Origin: Mycobacterium sp. NS-7484
GTDB lineage: Bacteria > Actinomycetota > Actinomycetes > Mycobacteriales > Mycobacteriaceae
Direction: 5' to 3'
DNA: 64,000 bases
Assembly (NCBI RefSeq): GCF_001953975.1
Contig: NZ_MBEJ01000055.1
Span: 1-64,000 of the forward strand
Position 1 is the first letter of the stretch. Each line of letters starts with the position of its first letter. Below, piece by piece: positions 63,746 to 64,000 of this stretch. The notes under the pieces were generated by a model. That model did not search any database. It worked only from the letters and a program-made list of their open reading frames with translations, and was not told the DNA's origin. A program made the position numbers and the translations under genes.

Positions 63746-64000
63746 TCCTCAACAAGCTCGTCCTCCATAACGTCGGAACATTCGCCGGACGCCACGAAAT
63801 CGACCTAACTCCAAAGTCTCCTAAGAAGCCGATCATTCTGATTGGTGGACTCAACGGTGCAGGCAAGACGACTATTCTGGAGTCGATCCAACTAGCCTTG
63901 TACGGGCCGTTGGCGCAGGGTTCGACGCGTCGGAATAGCAGCTACGACAACTACCTTCGAGGCCTCATTCACCGTGGTGTGCCGGCCAGCGAAGGTGCGG
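63742..64000 (+). CDS. dndD: DNA phosphorothioation protein DndD, 5' part
   Basis: The first 86 codons of an SMC/Rad50-like ATPase, cut by the window end. Walker A GLNGAGKT at residues 36-43 and the start MILNKLVLHNVGTFAG are typical. DndD is thought to provide DNA nicking/structural ATPase activity. ATG 63742 overlaps the dndC stop by ATGA. dndE, and possibly dndFGH-type restriction genes, are expected outside the window. Confidence 0.88.
   Translation, partial: MILNKLVLHNVGTFAGRHEIDLTPKSPKKPIILIGGLNGAGKTTILESIQLALYGPLAQGSTRRNSSYDNYLRGLIHRGVPASEGA

Overview
The window is chromosomal DNA of a mycobacterium, most likely a rapid grower (Mycolicibacterium/Mycobacteroides type). This rests on high G+C, frequent GTG starts, cyclopropane mycolic acid synthases beside a KasA-like synthase, cutinase, HelZ plus its SWIM partner, Arr, WXG100 proteins, DDN-type deazaflavin oxidoreductase, serine/threonine kinases, and leaderless-looking TAGGAT-type promoters. 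The species cannot be named from the sequence alone.

Layout. 0-1.5 kb: a hipB antitoxin gene followed by a hipA toxin gene with an internal deletion. 1.5-11.3 kb: a dehydrogenase/CMD fusion, RtcB ligase, two paralogous surface proteins with an 'MDxVLG' N-terminus (the first with a Pro/Thr minisatellite), a polytopic membrane protein, a 52-bp inverted-repeat element, a cutinase and a lipoprotein. 11.3-24.4 kb: an SNF2 helicase, a small secreted protein, a cytochrome b/molybdopterin enzyme, an MprF-like flippase with a kinase-like N-terminus, a kinase fused to a solute-binding sensor, P450, FAD monooxygenase, patatin and a NYN protein. 24.5-29.8 kb: a lipid locus, with a KAS lacking its catalytic Cys, two mycolic acid methyltransferases and an ABC exporter. 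30-33 kb: a second hipBA with ruined hipA, an arr fragment and a frameshifted SDR. 33-46.4 kb: helZ/SWIM, vapBC, a DUF2786 protein, intact arr behind a rifamycin-associated element, a nonsense-interrupted secreted protein, lipoprotein, DDN-like protein, a second kinase, a Mut7-C protein and a DJ-1/PfpI protein.

46.8-50.3 kb: a type VII secretion toxin operon laid out like EsxF-EsxE-CpnT-IFT, in which the C-terminal effector does not look like the TNT domain and has its own small putative immunity gene. 50.3-64 kb: a genome-defence island. It holds a Zn-ribbon orphan, an SRA-only relative of McrA-type restriction enzymes, a 2446-residue protein joining an SF1 helicase, an MTES_1575-type nuclease, three HNH-like Cys repeats and a sigma-4/winged-helix C-terminus, and then the phosphorothioation genes dndA (divergent) and dndB-dndC-dndD (dndD runs off the window).

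The most notable system is the defence island: a Dnd modification module tail-to-tail with a composite helicase-nuclease that could be its restriction partner or an independent defence gene. Next are the CpnT-like operon with an unfamiliar effector, the Cys-to-Asp KAS beside mycolate-modifying enzymes, and the kinase/periplasmic-binding fusion. Decay is frequent: two hipA genes, an arr remnant, an interrupted secreted protein and a frameshifted SDR.
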